From: Parcubacteria group bacterium
GTDB lineage: Bacteria; Patescibacteriota; JACQLU01
Length of the DNA: 41,714 bases
NCBI GenBank assembly: GCA_016203935.1
Contig: JACQLU010000038.1
Coordinates: 1 to 41,714 of the forward strand
Direction of reading: 5' to 3'
Below the pieces are notes generated by a model. That model was not told the DNA's origin. It made no database searches and saw only the letters and a program-made list of their open reading frames with translations. This document shows, in pieces, positions 32,554-40,385 of the stretch; within the stretch, counting starts at the first letter, position 1; every line of letters starts with the position of its first letter. The position numbers and the translations under genes are program-made.

Positions 32554-33276
32554 ATGGACATGAAGGAAATAATAGAAAGCCAGCGTTTTAATAACCACCG
32601 CATTGCAACTGCGATCCATGACGCAGGTAGTCACAACATGGTAATCTTCTGTCATGGATTTCGGGGTACGAATATTGGACCACATCGCTTATTTGTAAGA
32701 GTCGCCCGAGAGTTAGCCGGGCAGGGCATTTCTTCTCTACGTTTTGATCAATACGGAAGCGGTAATTCAGAAGGTGATTTTTTCGATTCAAGCTTTAAAG
32801 ACTGGATAGAAACTGCACGAGCGATCGCGCAACACTATCTTAGTCAGGGTTACAAAGTGGCGCTCGTGGGGCAAAGCATGGGTGGAGCGGCGGTCATTGC
32901 CGTTGCTTCCGAGGTACCCGCGCTTACTTCAGTAGTGGCGTGGGCGCCCGATCCGAATGTTGATGATTTTATTTCCTCTGAAAACGGCGTAGTTGAGGAG
33001 AATGGACAGATTATTCAGGCCCAATTCTGGCAAGAAGCCCACAAGGCAAAAATCGCGGATAAACTTCGGTTAGTCAAAGTTCCAATGTATATTGTCCAGT
33101 GTACGGCAGACGAATATGTTGACCAACAGAATCGTGAGGCAATCAGCACAAATGCTCAACCTCATCACAGGGTAGAGAATTTTGAGGGCTACCGACACAG
33201 TAGTTGGACGTTTAAAGAATCCCAAGGAATAATAGGCAAGAGTGTTGATTTCTTAGTAAAGTCTTTTCAGGAGTGA
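32554..33276 (+). CDS. Alpha/beta hydrolase (esterase/acylhydrolase type)
   Basis: From the ATG at 32554 it is 240 aa; the tracked start 22 codons earlier lies inside the previous gene. The fold markers are VIFCHGFRGTN (oxyanion HG loop), FDQYGSGNSEGDFFD and the nucleophile elbow VGQSMGGAA. The acid is probably the Asp of QCTADEYVD and the base the His of GYRHSSW. It is a soluble hydrolase of the type often annotated as dienelactone hydrolase or feruloyl-esterase-like. The substrate is not known. It sits directly after the DUF5680-like gene. Confidence 0.85.
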   Translation: MDMKEIIESQRFNNHRIATAIHDAGSHNMVIFCHGFRGTNIGPHRLFVRVARELAGQGISSLRFDQYGSGNSEGDFFDSSFKDWIETARAIAQHYLSQGYKVALVGQSMGGAAVIAVASEVPALTSVVAWAPDPNVDDFISSENGVVEENGQIIQAQFWQEAHKAKIADKLRLVKVPMYIVQCTADEYVDQQNREAISTNAQPHHRVENFEGYRHSSWTFKESQGIIGKSVDFLVKSFQE

Positions 33277-33343
33277 TTGAGCGGCGCGCCCCATTTTGCG
33301 GGGCACGAGATGCGTCTTGTGAGAGCGTATTTCAAAAATACGT

Positions 33344-33466
33344 TATCTGTCATCCCAGACTCGGTCGCCTGCGGCGACCAGGATCTGGGATCCAGACGCC
33401 GTCCCTGCGAAAGCAGGGAATCAAAGCGAGACCTGGATTCCCGCGTCGCGACGCGGGAATGACAAA
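33344..33466. repeat. REP-like palindromic element
   Basis: Its outer ends are TGTCATCCC and GGGAATGACA. Inside are CCCAGACTCGGTCGCCTGCGG (outer CCCAGA pairs with TCTGGG), TCCCTGCGAAAGCAGGGA, and a perfect 24-bp palindrome ATTCCCGCGTCG/CGACGCGGGAAT (33437-33460). The TGTCATTCCCGCG type of repeat is widespread in bacteria. The tracked ORF start at 33273 reads through it. Confidence 0.8.
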
Positions 33467-33497
33467 TGTGATGGAAACTGTTTTTGAGATAAGCTCT

Positions 33498-34196
33498 ATG
33501 GAAAACTTGAATGGGTCTGCAAAAACCCCGATAGAAAATCAAGAAAAGAATTTGAAGTTGGAACAGCTAAAACAAGAAGTAGAGAGTATCGTTGATAGAA
33601 CAGGAAGACCAATAGATGAAGGTATAAGAGAAACCGTAGTAATGTTTAAGGCACACGGATTGCCTACATCTGATTCTTGCGAGGGTCATGTGGAAAGGGG
33701 TTTGCCCGTTCCTTACGTTGAGGTTGCTGCTCCAAATGAGCCAGAAGAACGGTTTGTCGGCCAGAATAAAATCTTTGCGGAAGTGGCTGAAAAATACAAT
33801 CTTACTATTGAAGAGCTTGCTGCCGCAATGATTGACGAAGCCTACTGGGAAGCCATGAGAGAATGTTCGCAGAACGAAGAAACAGAAGGATACAAAAAAT
33901 GGAGAGAAGAAAACGAAAGATTACGCATCGAGGCTGATAGGCTTTTGGAAGCATTTTATAAGGGGAGAAAGGTGGAGCCAGACGTCAAGTTACAAATTAC
34001 AGAAGGGGTGGGGCATTTTAGGGTCCATAATGGCGGAAAAGATTATCAGCCAATCATTGAAACCACACAGCAATTTTCAGAGGAAGAAAAGAAAATGCGA
34101 TCAAAAAAAGTGAAGAAGTATCGCGCGGAAATGAGTGCGTTTACACAATTTTTGAAGGATACCTATTTTGGTTTTTCGTCCAAGGAGGAAAAATAA
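33498..34196 (+). CDS. Unknown 232-aa charged protein
   Basis: Start set at the ATG at 33498 (MENLNGSAKTPIENQ); ATG 33471 is an alternative. The tracked GTG at 33273 is rejected because the ORF would translate a palindromic repeat. It is an acidic/basic-rich soluble protein with likely coiled-coil parts (KNLKLEQLKQEVESIVD, EENERLRIEADRLLEAF). The conserved-looking core is GRPIDEGIRETVVMFKAHG followed by LPTSDSCEGHVERG, which could hold a Cys/His site. No family name is known to me. Its base composition is more A/T-rich than its neighbours, so it may be acquired. Confidence 0.6.
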   Translation: MENLNGSAKTPIENQEKNLKLEQLKQEVESIVDRTGRPIDEGIRETVVMFKAHGLPTSDSCEGHVERGLPVPYVEVAAPNEPEERFVGQNKIFAEVAEKYNLTIEELAAAMIDEAYWEAMRECSQNEETEGYKKWREENERLRIEADRLLEAFYKGRKVEPDVKLQITEGVGHFRVHNGGKDYQPIIETTQQFSEEEKKMRSKKVKKYRAEMSAFTQFLKDTYFGFSSKEEK

Positions 34197-34208
34197 AACA
34201 AATTTTCT

Positions 34209-34304
34209 ATGCAAAGCGGGAATCTCGAGATCGCTCTCTTCGGTGGCGGATGCTTTTGGTGCATCCGGGCAAGTAAACCCCGTTACTTGACCACGGGGCA
34301 TTAA
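34209..34304 (+). pseudogene. 5' relic of a second msrA gene
   Basis: The 31-codon frame codes MQSGNLEIALFGGGCFWCIR, i.e. the N terminus of MsrA up to the catalytic GCFWC motif, then runs into an inverted repeat and stops. The stretch IALFGGGCFWC is also in the intact msrA at 35999. The DNA differs there only at third codon positions (GAG/GAA, GGC/GGT, TGC/TGT). It is therefore a diverged allele or paralogue, cut off after about 20 codons. Confidence 0.8.
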
Positions 34305-34379
34305 GAACCCTGTGGCAAGTACAGAAGGGGAACACAGTAACCCTGTAGCGAGACCACAGGGCATCTCAAGTAACGGGGT
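34277..34379. repeat. MITE-like element with 14-bp inverted ends and hairpin units
   Basis: ACCCCGTTACTTGA (34277-34290) and TCAAGTAACGGGGT (34366-34379) are exact reverse complements. Between and across them lie three hairpin units of the form CCCYGT-N7-9-ACRGGG: 34278-34298, 34308-34330 (with an AA bulge) and 34341-34361. It sits directly behind the msrA relic and contains no gene of its own. Confidence 0.75.
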
Positions 34380-34492
34380 AAAGCGACAAAGTGAAGGAGC
34401 TCGTACGGAATACCCCTAGACGCTTGAATTTATTAAAGATACGTGATATCTTCTACAGAATTTGATCACTATCCTGCAAGGTGCATTTCTTT

Positions 34493-35989
34493 ATGGAATC
34501 TCAGCAATTAAATCCTGCAACATCCGGCCCACAACATAGCTTGGGAAGAAAACCATTCTTTAAGACGACGGTGGGACAACTGGCATTCGTAGGCATTGTT
34601 TCGCTTATACTACTCATTGCGCGGAATGATGGGCCGGTGCCCAAATTGGAACACGCGCAGGAGAAACGCACGATGTCGTCTCCTGTGGTTGAGAATGTTG
34701 GACGAATCCTTGAGATAGGGAAAGAGTTGCAAGATGATATTATGCCATCGCCATCGTTGCCGTCCGTCCCTCCTCAACATTTCTCGGCAACTCCATTAGC
34801 GAAAAGCACGCCCACCTCAATCCCAAGTGCACCACTTGTAATACGCCAAGAGAGTTTCTCTCAAGATCTAGTGATTCCTGTCGACGAGCTCGTTACCGAT
34901 AGCACATCACCCTTTCAAGCGATTATCCTTGCCCAAAAGAGTGGTTATCACACCGTGGTGGTGCGGAGGTCTATGGTGGAGGGCTATGAGACTATCTTGT
35001 TCGAGTATAATGAGAGGATAGAGGGAGACTTTTCGGCGGGTAACCTCTGGGATGCGCTCCCTCCCAATATTGCATTAGCGCCGAACAAAAATCAGATTGC
35101 CTACATCGATGAGGATGGCCTCAAACTTTTTTCTCTCGTTACTGTGCAGCACATCCCACTAATCACAATCATACAGCCACAACCAGAGAACTCTGATGGA
35201 TCGCCTTTATGGTCAGTCGAAGCATTACATGGTACCTATTTTTTGGTTCGTCCTCGCTGGTCAGCTGACAGTCGCTATATTAGTTTCTCACAAGCGCATT
35301 ACGAAGGGGCCTCGTACGGCATGTATGATACAGTAAGTGGCACATACGATTGGATCCGAGGAAAGGACGATGAGCATATAGGACACATTTCCCTTACATG
35401 GTCTCCCGTGGGTCTCTCTGTACTCGAACCAAGTTCAGAAGGCTATCGTCATCCCGGACTCTTTGTTTCCACAGACAATGTTTGGGAGGTAAAAAATCTC
35501 GCTAAAAAGTTTGGCAAACGCGACGCACAATTCTCCGCGGCCAACTTTTCACCCGACGGCACGAAGATCGCCTTTACCTATCGAGATGTCTACGAAGATA
35601 AGGAGAATATCCTCGCGTTTGTAGATAGCAGCGGCCGCAATTTTAGTATCGTGGATGACAAAGGTTGGAAGGAAACTCCTTTCTTTGCTCCCGACGGCTC
35701 ACATATATATTACGTGGTCACCAAAGAAGGACGTGCAACGTTGGTCGCGTACGAGATTGAATCGAAATCTTCATCAGAGGTCTTGCGCTTCCCAACTGAA
35801 TACGATGTGTGGGAAGAACCACAATGGATAGGAAGTTACCTCGTCCTCCAAGGGAATGCACACGGCGTGGATACTACTCTTCGTGATGATGTCAAGAGAC
35901 TTATCATATTGGATTTAGAAAATCGCATCATGGTCTACGCGAGTCCTGCATACGATTACTATACGACCTTCGCTGGCTTTATCAATTGA
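34493..35989 (+). CDS. Membrane-anchored beta-propeller (TolB/PD40-like) protein
   Basis: 498 aa from the ATG at 34493; GTG 34481 is possible. A short cytosolic N terminus is followed by one membrane segment (about residues 28-44, VGQLAFVGIVSLILLIA), then a Pro/Ser-rich stalk (PSPSLPSVPPQHFSATP), then a propeller at about 150-490. PD40-type strands are PRWSADSRYISFSQ, NFSPDGTKIAFTYRD and FFAPDGSHIYYVV. It probably binds a partner outside the membrane. It lies between the msrA relic and intact msrA, whose ATG is 10 nt after its stop. Confidence 0.75.
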   Translation: MESQQLNPATSGPQHSLGRKPFFKTTVGQLAFVGIVSLILLIARNDGPVPKLEHAQEKRTMSSPVVENVGRILEIGKELQDDIMPSPSLPSVPPQHFSATPLAKSTPTSIPSAPLVIRQESFSQDLVIPVDELVTDSTSPFQAIILAQKSGYHTVVVRRSMVEGYETILFEYNERIEGDFSAGNLWDALPPNIALAPNKNQIAYIDEDGLKLFSLVTVQHIPLITIIQPQPENSDGSPLWSVEALHGTYFLVRPRWSADSRYISFSQAHYEGASYGMYDTVSGTYDWIRGKDDEHIGHISLTWSPVGLSVLEPSSEGYRHPGLFVSTDNVWEVKNLAKKFGKRDAQFSAANFSPDGTKIAFTYRDVYEDKENILAFVDSSGRNFSIVDDKGWKETPFFAPDGSHIYYVVTKEGRATLVAYEIESKSSSEVLRFPTEYDVWEEPQWIGSYLVLQGNAHGVDTTLRDDVKRLIILDLENRIMVYASPAYDYYTTFAGFIN

Positions 35990-35998
35990 CACCTTGAT

Positions 35999-36544
35999 AT
36001 GGCGCGCATATCTGAAATCGCTCTCTTCGGTGGTGGATGTTTTTGGTGCACCGAGGCGATTTATAATGAACTTAAGGGAGTTACCTCGGTAACTTCTGGT
36101 TACTCGGGTGGCGCCAAGGCAAATCCGTCGTATGAAGAAGTGAGTAGCGGCACCACTGGGCATGCCGAGGTGATTAAAATCGAGTTTGATCCTTCGGTAA
36201 TTTCATACCGAGATTTGCTCTCGGTCTTCTTCTCTTCGCATGATCCCACCACCATGAATCGTCAAGGAAACGATGTGGGTGAGCAGTATCGGTCGGCGAT
36301 CTTTTATACCTCACCAGAACAGAAGCGCGCCGCCGAAGAGTGTATCGCCGAGCTAGGTAAGGACGGCGTCTTTGAAAAACCGATTGTCACGAAGGTGGAG
36401 CCTTTTAACGCATTCTATCCTGCCGAGAAGTATCACGAGCGCTATTACGAACGAAACAGAACCGCGCCCTATTGCCAGCTCGTGATCAATCCAAAACTAA
36501 AGAAACTTAAAGAGCGGCATGCGGCACTTCTCAAAGAGGTATGA
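35999..36544 (+). CDS. msrA: Peptide methionine-S-sulfoxide reductase MsrA
   Basis: It repairs oxidised methionine. 181 aa, normal length. The catalytic motif is GGGCFWC near residue 11. Other family features are GVTSVTSGYSGGAKANPSYEEV, SGTTGHAEVIKIEFDP, SSHDPTTMNRQGNDVGEQYRSAIFY and FYPAEKYHERYYE. No MsrB is nearby. It follows the propeller gene with a 9-nt gap and overlaps the DUF2207 gene by 4 nt (ATGA). A 5' relic of another msrA lies 1.8 kb upstream. Confidence 0.96.
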   Translation: MARISEIALFGGGCFWCTEAIYNELKGVTSVTSGYSGGAKANPSYEEVSSGTTGHAEVIKIEFDPSVISYRDLLSVFFSSHDPTTMNRQGNDVGEQYRSAIFYTSPEQKRAAEECIAELGKDGVFEKPIVTKVEPFNAFYPAEKYHERYYERNRTAPYCQLVINPKLKKLKERHAALLKEV

Positions 36545-38310
36545 AACGGCTTCTCTTCGCCATTTGGCTTTCACTATTTGTGTTCTTCCCGTTGTCAGGA
36601 AAGGCCGATGAGGGCTGGACCATTACCGATTTTGCGAGTGCGCTTAGTATACAACCCGATGGGACTCTCACGGTAGCCGAGACGATCGCGGTTGATTTTG
36701 GATCACTACAAAAGCACGGCATATTTCGCGATATGCCGTTGTTGTATGAATTACCGAGTAGTGGAAAGGTCTACACCGAGGTTACGGTCCTCGACGTGAC
36801 ACGCGGCGGTACCGCGGAACCGTTTGAGGTTACTAAAAGTCGCGCGAACCTTAGGATCCGCATCGGCGATCCCGATACTACCATTTCGGGGATCCAGAGA
36901 TACCGGATTGAATACACGGTGCGTGGGGTACTGCGATCATTTGAAGGATTTGATGAGCTCTATTGGAATGTTACCGGAAATGATTGGCCGGTGATGATTG
37001 AGCGCGCAAGCGCTTTGGTAAGCTTGCCGCGTGAGGGCATGCGCGAGGGAGCGCTCTGTTTTGTCGGGGTGGTGGGATCGCCAGAGGAATGTGGAGTCGT
37101 GCGCACTTCGAGTAGTGCGGCACAATTTGAAAGCACGCGACCACTCGTAGCCGGTGAGGGTCTCTCGGTGGTTACCGATTTCGCATCGGGGCTGGTGCCG
37201 GTGGTAACTCTTACCCCGCCACGCGGAGTAGAGGAGATGGTTCGTTCTCTGGCAACGCTTCTTAGTTTTTTGGTCACCTTGGGTATTGGGATTTTCTCGC
37301 TTATTCGGCGTTGGTGGCGCCATGGCCGCGATCTTCGCTATACCGAGATTTCGGCGCTGCCCGAATCGTCAGCTATAGAACAAGTTGCTCTCGCTAGCCA
37401 TGAAACGATCGTGGCCGAATACGATCCGCCCGGCACACTGCGTCCCGCCGAGATCGGCGTCCTTATAGATGAACGCGCCGATACCCTTGATGTCTCGGCT
37501 ACGATTGTTGATCTCGCTGTGCGCGGGTATCTTACGATCACTGAAATTGAGAAGAAGTGGATCTTTGGCAAGACGGATTATCTGCTTACGCGGACCGATA
37601 AAGAAACGGGTGATCTTCTTTCCTATGAACAGCTCCTTTTAGATTCACTCTTTGCCACGGGACGCGAGGTCAGGCTCTCGGAATTAAAGAACACCTTTTA
37701 TGACGATCTTGCAAAAGTAAAACGAGCGCTTTACGAGGAGATTACCCAAAGGCAACTCTTTACCAAAAATCCTCATGCGGTGAGGAATCAAACGCTGCTT
37801 ATTGGTGTCATCGTCGCGATTGTGGGTGGCGCGCTACTCATTCTTGGTGGGATCAGTGTTATTGATCTTCTCTTTGGTGGAGGGGCGGCGCTCTCGATAG
37901 TTGGTGTTCTTTTCCTTATCTTCGCCTTTGCCATGCCGAGCCGCACTGCGCAGGGGCGGGAACTCTTTCGACGGGCCAAAGGGTATAAACTTTTCGTGAG
38001 CGGCACTGAGAAATATCGACAGCCGTTCTTTGAACGTGAAAATATCTTTATGGAAGTCTTACCCTACGCGATCGTCTTTGGGGTGACGAAGAGACTCGCG
38101 AATGCCATGTCCGAGATGGGTATAAAGCCTCCGGAACCAGCGTGGTATTACGGCGCATATCCATTCTCGGTTGCTGCCTTTAGTGCAAAGGTTGATAGCT
38201 TCTCACATTCGCTTTCGACCGCGATTGCGAGAGCACCCGGAGGGAGCGGCAGTGGTGGCGGGGGGTTCTCCGGCGGCGGCTTTGGCGGCGGCGGGGGAGG
38301 GAGTTGGTAG
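36541..38310 (+). CDS. DUF2207 membrane protein with Gly/Ser-rich C terminus
   Basis: 589 aa. Signal peptide at residues 1-22 (MKRLLFAIWLSLFVFFPLSG). The extracytoplasmic domain starts WTITDFASALSIQPDGTLTVAE and has KHGIFRDMPLLYELP and YWNVTGNDWPV, the DUF2207 pattern. Membrane segments lie near 245 (LSFLVTLGIGIFSLI) and a pair near 420-470. The C-terminal cytosolic part has RRAKGYKLFVSGTEKYRQPFF, and the tail ends GGFSGGGFGGGGGGSW, typical for this family. Function unknown; an envelope role is likely. Translationally coupled to msrA. Confidence 0.9.
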   Translation: MKRLLFAIWLSLFVFFPLSGKADEGWTITDFASALSIQPDGTLTVAETIAVDFGSLQKHGIFRDMPLLYELPSSGKVYTEVTVLDVTRGGTAEPFEVTKSRANLRIRIGDPDTTISGIQRYRIEYTVRGVLRSFEGFDELYWNVTGNDWPVMIERASALVSLPREGMREGALCFVGVVGSPEECGVVRTSSSAAQFESTRPLVAGEGLSVVTDFASGLVPVVTLTPPRGVEEMVRSLATLLSFLVTLGIGIFSLIRRWWRHGRDLRYTEISALPESSAIEQVALASHETIVAEYDPPGTLRPAEIGVLIDERADTLDVSATIVDLAVRGYLTITEIEKKWIFGKTDYLLTRTDKETGDLLSYEQLLLDSLFATGREVRLSELKNTFYDDLAKVKRALYEEITQRQLFTKNPHAVRNQTLLIGVIVAIVGGALLILGGISVIDLLFGGGAALSIVGVLFLIFAFAMPSRTAQGRELFRRAKGYKLFVSGTEKYRQPFFERENIFMEVLPYAIVFGVTKRLANAMSEMGIKPPEPAWYYGAYPFSVAAFSAKVDSFSHSLSTAIARAPGGSGSGGGGFSGGGFGGGGGGSW

Positions 38311-38318
38311 CATCTTCC

Positions 38319-38355
38319 AGAAGCGGCGCGATTACATCAACCCGCTTCTTTTTAT
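38319..38355 (+). terminator. Intrinsic terminator after the DUF2207 gene
   Basis: AGAAGCGG (38319-38326) pairs with CCGCTTCT (38342-38349), followed by TTTTATA. The loop is 15 nt. Confidence 0.65.
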
Positions 38356-38377
38356 ACTGCATAAGTTAAGATACATC

Positions 38378-38406
38378 TTGCATTCCCTTCGCCAAATCTC
38401 TAAAAT
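38378..38406 (+). promoter_or_regulatory. Promoter of the 169-aa gene
   Basis: TTGCAT (38378-38383), a 17-nt spacer and TAAAAT (38401-38406). The expected transcription start (about 38413) falls on the first base of the SD AAGGAGG (38413-38419), so the mRNA would begin almost with its SD. Confidence 0.6.
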
Positions 38407-38426
38407 AACGCCAAGGAGGACGCACC

Positions 38427-38936
38427 ATGGATGCCACTAGTCATACCCGCGAAGGAATCGAAACTTCCCGTATATCCGTAGGGGAGGAGGTAGAGAGTCT
38501 CGCAACCTACATCGATATGTTCCTCGACGTCCATGTTCGTTCCGAAGGGAGAAGGGAGCTAAGGGGAACACCAGTAGTAGTACCGCTCGGTAACCGAGGA
38601 GGGAAACGGCTTACCAAGGAGGAGTTTGCTCTTCTCAAAGAGCGCTATCGAATAGTGTGGACCGTGGAGCAGAGAAAGTCGGAAGCCGGCACCGATGAGC
38701 TCGTCTTTTCTCCGCTTGAGAGAAAGGGACGATTGCGCCCATGGATCCTGCTTGCACGGGGGAGTAGGTGGTTTCGAAAGCGGGCGCAATTATCGAGAAG
38801 GGCGGTGTTCGTCCGCGACGGCGAGAGAGGAGAGGGGACTTCACCGAATCCTGTTCGTTCAGCGCGAGGGCTCTTACGGTTTTGGCCGTGGAACTCGCGA
38901 CGCGAGCGCGGGGTAAGCAAATCCATCAAAAACTAA
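38427..38936 (+). CDS. Unknown 169-aa basic protein
   Basis: The ATG at 38427 follows AAGGAGG at a 7-nt spacing. Residues 1-95 (MDATSHTREGIETSRISVGE, LTKEEFALLKERYRIVWTVE) look like a normal mixed fold. From about residue 105 the sequence is Arg-rich and simple (RWFRKRAQLSRRAVFVRDGE). Two other frames are also open here, so a frameshift in the last third cannot be excluded. I do not recognise it. It is a single unit with promoter, SD and terminator. Confidence 0.55.
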   Translation: MDATSHTREGIETSRISVGEEVESLATYIDMFLDVHVRSEGRRELRGTPVVVPLGNRGGKRLTKEEFALLKERYRIVWTVEQRKSEAGTDELVFSPLERKGRLRPWILLARGSRWFRKRAQLSRRAVFVRDGERGEGTSPNPVRSARGLLRFWPWNSRRERGVSKSIKN

Positions 38937-38939
38937 GTA

Positions 38940-38965
38940 GCCCGCAACCGCGGGCATCTTTCTTC
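38940..38965 (+). terminator. Intrinsic terminator
   Basis: GCCCGC-AACC-GCGGGC followed by ATCTTTCTT. It ends the 169-aa gene unit. Confidence 0.65.
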
Positions 38966-39098
38966 CGGCACATTCGGAATACTTTAGGTAGGTGCTGGAT
39001 TTATTGATTTTAGAGCCATTTTCTGCGATGATGAAAAAAAGAAATCCGCGTCAATCTGCGTATAGATCCGCGCCGATCCGCTTCTATCTCTATCGATG

Positions 39099-39158
39099 AT
39101 GAACCCAGAAAACGTAGTAAAAGGCCGAATCGCCGAGAATGAAAAATGTCATTCCTAA
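39099..39158 (+). pseudogene. 5' relic of the PD-(D/E)XK-like gene
   Basis: The 19-codon frame reads MNPENVVKGRIAENEKCHS. ENVVKGRIAE is identical to residues 4-13 of the intact gene at 39848. The DNA differs only at synonymous positions (GAA/GAG, GTA/GTG, GGC/GGA, CGA/AGG, ATC/ATT). It is the start of a diverged homologue, cut after about 13 codons. The rest of 38966-39173 shows no gene. Confidence 0.75.
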
Positions 39159-39173
39159 ACATAATACTCCCCT

Positions 39174-39824
39174 ATGCATTCTAAATTCTTGAGGATCTCT
39201 CTTGGTATAATGATTGTTTCATTAGGTATCCTTGTGACATTGCTTTGGCAGAATCGGGTTAGAAAAGCGCCGAAAGAGGATAATAGAATTTTGAATGTCG
39301 CACAATTTTTAGCAAATCCTAGATTTGACAGAGAGATTCAGTTAATGGGAGAGGTAGGAGCGATCGGTCAACTCCGCTGTCCATGTTTTGAGTTAACATC
39401 GGGAGGTAGGGATATGACAGTTTGGTATGGCGTCCCGGAAGCACCGGCAACCATAGGAGACATTACCAATGGTGGTTCAGTTATTGTGAGGGGACACTTT
39501 CGCATCTCTCCTGCTCAATCAGGGGGAGACTTCTTGGCGTATGCGATCCGTAAACATGAGAGTGCGAAAGAAGCTGTCGCACGTCTTTTTAGTGAGAAGT
39601 ATGGTACGGCAGCAGATGAAGTAAGAGTATCCATTTGGCAGGAGATTCCAAATTATGTCTTTGGAGACGTGGATATTCCGAATGAGTTATATACGCATAC
39701 ATTTCTCGCATCGTATACTGAAGATGAATGGACGATCGTACATGACATCAATGGGGGAATATCCTGTAAGACTAGGTGGGAGCTTGGGTTTCCAGAGCAG
39801 ATTGCTGCCAATTGTGTAGAATAG
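39174..39824 (+). CDS. Membrane-anchored protein with OB-like fold, unknown function
   Basis: 216 aa. The N-terminal hydrophobic segment at about residues 7-25 (RISLGIMIVSLGILVTLLW) acts as anchor. The outer part starts DREIQLMGEVGAIGQLRCPCFEL; the strand pattern and VIVRGHFR suggest an OB-like barrel, with a CxC pair. The C-terminal half (PNYVFGDVDIPNELYTHTFLASY) ends with two more Cys. It lies between the nuclease relic and the intact nuclease gene, whose ATG follows after 23 nt. No SD. Confidence 0.6.
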   Translation: MHSKFLRISLGIMIVSLGILVTLLWQNRVRKAPKEDNRILNVAQFLANPRFDREIQLMGEVGAIGQLRCPCFELTSGGRDMTVWYGVPEAPATIGDITNGGSVIVRGHFRISPAQSGGDFLAYAIRKHESAKEAVARLFSEKYGTAADEVRVSIWQEIPNYVFGDVDIPNELYTHTFLASYTEDEWTIVHDINGGISCKTRWELGFPEQIAANCVE

Positions 39825-39847
39825 GATGGAATTTCATTTTTGCCTAT

Positions 39848-40381
39848 ATGCAGCTTGAGAACGTAGTGAAAGGAAGGATTGCCGAGACGCTCGTGAATGA
39901 GCTTCTTCGCCGTGCCAAGTTTCGCGTCTATCGTTTTGGGTACGAGGCGGTACTCCAGAATCTCACACAAATTGAAGAGAACGTGCTAGGAGGATCTGAT
40001 GAGGTGAGTCAACAGATCCGCTCGATCCCGGATTTCCTTATAATCAAAGAAAAGCAGCCATTCTTTGTTGAAGTAAAATTTCTTGCCATTCGCAGGACTA
40101 ACCTTAAGTTTTATACGAAATCAGGAGAGGAACTGGGAGAGCAACTTATAAGAATTAGGGACTTCTGGAAGGCCAAAATAATTATCGTCACCGGCGAACT
40201 CCCTTACTTCAATTTTTTGGAGGATCCTTACTTTAATCCAACGTCGAAGGATCTTTATCTCCAGCCGCTGGAAAAGGAAAGAGATTTAGGAATTACTGAA
40301 GCGATGATAAGAGAATTTAATCGTCTCGTGGAGCAATACTTGAGAGCGACCGTCCTACAAAGTAGTCTTAAAAATCTTTAA
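39848..40381 (+). CDS. PD-(D/E)XK nuclease-like protein
   Basis: 177 aa from the ATG at 39848; the tracked start 24 codons earlier runs over the previous gene. The PD-(D/E)XK core is visible: IPDFLIIKEKQPFFVEVKF gives D, then E-x-K after 11 residues, preceded by the helix GRIAETLVNELLRRAKFRVYRFG. RDFWKAKIIIVTGELPY is the next core strand. Such proteins cut or repair DNA. The DNA methyltransferase gene starts 4 nt downstream, which suggests a restriction-modification-like pair. The enzyme's role is inferred from fold and context. Confidence 0.65.
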   Translation: MQLENVVKGRIAETLVNELLRRAKFRVYRFGYEAVLQNLTQIEENVLGGSDEVSQQIRSIPDFLIIKEKQPFFVEVKFLAIRRTNLKFYTKSGEELGEQLIRIRDFWKAKIIIVTGELPYFNFLEDPYFNPTSKDLYLQPLEKERDLGITEAMIREFNRLVEQYLRATVLQSSLKNL

Positions 40382-40385
40382 AGCT

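Noticed and set aside
33273-33497. N-terminal extension of the unknown protein (and the nested ORF at 33277)
   Set aside because: It translates a REP-like palindromic element; coding signals begin at 33471 or 33498.
34277-34379. CRISPR array
   Set aside because: The repeated hairpins are irregular, too close, and have no constant spacers; no cas gene is in the window.
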